From contig NZ_CP061032.1 in NCBI RefSeq assembly GCF_014490555.1, positions 496,001-560,000 of the forward strand: a stretch of 64,000 nucleotides of DNA, read 5' to 3'. The position numbers and the translations under genes are program-made. The stretch comes from Corynebacterium lujinxingii. Its GTDB lineage: Bacteria; Actinomycetota; Actinomycetes; Mycobacteriales; Mycobacteriaceae. The notes beneath the pieces are model-generated. The model saw only the letters and a program-made list of their open reading frames with translations. It did no database searches and was not told where the DNA came from. Below, one piece after another: positions 62,815-64,000 of this stretch (its first letter is position 1; each line of letters starts with the position of its first letter).

Positions 62815-64000
62815 CTACCGCGACATCAGCCACGGGGAAACGCCGACCAGGATGGTGCGGGTGGTCAGGTCGAGTACCGGGTCCAGATCCGGTGCGAATT
62901 TGGGGGAGTGGTTGTACGGCTCGCCCGCGATGTTTTGCTTGCTGCCGACCGCCCAGTAGAAGTACGGCGCGCCCCAGGCCTCCGCGATGGTGGGGAAGTC
63001 CTCCGAGCCACACAGGCGGCCGAAGTCGCCGACCTGATCGCCGAACTGTTCGTTGAATGCGGCCATGACGGTGTTGGTCGGAGCTTGGTGGTTGCTGAAT
63101 ACGGGGGCGCCGCCGACGATCTCGAAGGTCGGCTCGCGGTCGCAGCCAGCAATCTCGCACTCGCCGCGCACGATGCGCCGGATGTCCTTATTCAGCTTGT
63201 CGGATAGTTCCTGGGTGTAGGCGCGGGTGGAGACCTTTATCTCCACCGAATCCGGCACCGTGTTCGGCGAATCGCCGCCGTGGACCGCGCCGACGGTGAC
63301 CACGCCCATGTCCTGCGGGTTGATGCCGCGCGAGACGATCGTCTGCAGGCTCATGATGATCTTCGCCGCCAGCACCACCGGGTCCACGCTCAAGTGCGGC
63401 ATCGAGCCGTGCGAGCCGCGGCCGTAGAGCGTGATCTTCGTCTGCACGCACGTGGCAAACACCGGGCCGGCAAGTGCGCCCACGCCGTAATTGTCGATCC
63501 ACGGTCCGATGTGCTGGCCCAACACCACATCCGGCTTTACGATCTTGTCCGCCAGCCCCGAATCCGCCATATCCTGCGCGCCCGCACCCGTTTCCTCACC
63601 CGGCTGGAACAGGGCGATGAACGTGCCCGACCACAGGTCCTTGTGCTTCGCCAGTGCTTCTGCCGCGCCGAGCAGCGCGGTGGTGTGCATGTCGTGGCCG
63701 CAGGCGTGCATCTTGTTCAGCGCCGGATCTGCCGAGTACTCCAGGCCGGTGTCCTCGGCGATTGGCAGGGCGTCGAAGTCCGCGCGGAAGGCGACGACCG
63801 GGCCCTCGCCGTTTTCCAGCACGCCAACCTTGCCCGTCTTGCCCACGGCGGTGACGGTGAAACCGATCTCGTTTAAGACCTCCTCGATGCGTTGCGAGGT
63901 CGCGTACTCCTCCATGGACAGCTCCGGGTGCTGGTGGAACCACTTGTAGAGCTCCTCGCGCTTCTCGCGCGTTGCCGCGATCGTGTCCTCGAAACCGGCG
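62815..64000 (-). CDS. M20 family amidohydrolase/peptidase (N-terminus outside window)
   Basis: At least 394 residues, open at the right edge. The first visible part, LYKWFHQHPELS with MEEY, is the M20D N-terminal signature, so only a short N-terminus is missing. Metal ligands: HACGHDMHTTALLG, ALFQPGEETGAGAQ, DVVLGQHIGPW and SEDFPTI with the late YNHSPKF. The dimerisation insert is present (GSHGSMPHLSVDPV). This group covers hippurate, N-acyl amino acid and indole-acetyl hydrolases; substrate undetermined. Internal ATG 63915 is not the true start. Confidence 0.9.
   Translation of the reverse strand, partial: AGFEDTIAATREKREELYKWFHQHPELSMEEYATSQRIEEVLNEIGFTVTAVGKTGKVGVLENGEGPVVAFRADFDALPIAEDTGLEYSADPALNKMHACGHDMHTTALLGAAEALAKHKDLWSGTFIALFQPGEETGAGAQDMADSGLADKIVKPDVVLGQHIGPWIDNYGVGALAGPVFATCVQTKITLYGRGSHGSMPHLSVDPVVLAAKIIMSLQTIVSRGINPQDMGVVTVGAVHGGDSPNTVPDSVEIKVSTRAYTQELSDKLNKDIRRIVRGECEIAGCDREPTFEIVGGAPVFSNHQAPTNTVMAAFNEQFGDQVGDFGRLCGSEDFPTIAEAWGAPYFYWAVGSKQNIAGEPYNHSPKFAPDLDPVLDLTTRTILVGVSPWLMSR

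Overview
The window is a piece of a high-GC actinobacterial chromosome, almost certainly Corynebacterium. This rests on gene content and order rather than on any single marker: mtrA-mtrB-lpqB, the long-form hibernation factor next to secA1, rsgA-aroA next to sigH-rshA, bL37 and whiB1, the DEAD-box helicase with its beta-propeller partner, adnA-adnB, a TrkA-N potassium channel, uvrD2, the UPF0182 protein, efeUOB and a copR/copS copper locus. Both ends cut through genes (1-710 and 62815-64000, both minus strand).

Layout. 1-6503: secreted Pro/Ser/Thr-rich protein, then tmk, mtrA, mtrB, lpqB and comF on plus. 6504-12153: hairpin-repeat spacer, lipoprotein, hpf, secA1, HAD and DUF6912 genes. 12127-16523: rsgA-aroA (minus), SRAP protein, YbaK-type deacylase and the sigH-rshA oxidative stress pair. 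16524-19661: two gene-poor stretches around an anchored secreted metzincin, bL37 and whiB1; these hold most of the unexplained repeat structure. 19662-34284: membrane protein, rhlE operon, DUF3107, DUF3152 protease, then adnA-adnB, potassium channel and uvrD2, a DNA repair cluster with a LexA-like box in front. 34290-42545: E1-like orphan, several proteases, lipoprotein, PPA1309 and UPF0182 proteins. 42693-42769: initiator tRNA. 42958-46559: efeUOB iron uptake operon behind a DtxR-like site.

46929-51940 looks like a copper-resistance island inserted beside core genes: multicopper oxidase and CueP on minus, copR-copS and copZ on plus, with an exact TGAAGATTT tandem operator and a CsoR-like palindrome. 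The copper ATPase expected after copZ survives only as a His-rich stub. 51965-64000: DJ-1-like protein, NCS1 permease, two tandem secreted paralogues, a thiF-thiG-thiS-thiO-thiE cluster without a visible TPP riboswitch, a cation efflux transporter and small membrane, acetyltransferase, DUF418 and M20 genes.

The most unusual signals are at DNA level. The word GCTTNNCGACGAC occurs at least 21 times on both strands, in several reading frames and between genes, far above chance. An 11-14 bp element GTTGAACAATC recurs six times upstream of the metzincin, two copies exactly 21 bp apart. Several intergenic regions carry paired hairpins. All coordinates and motif matches were read by eye; no database search was run.
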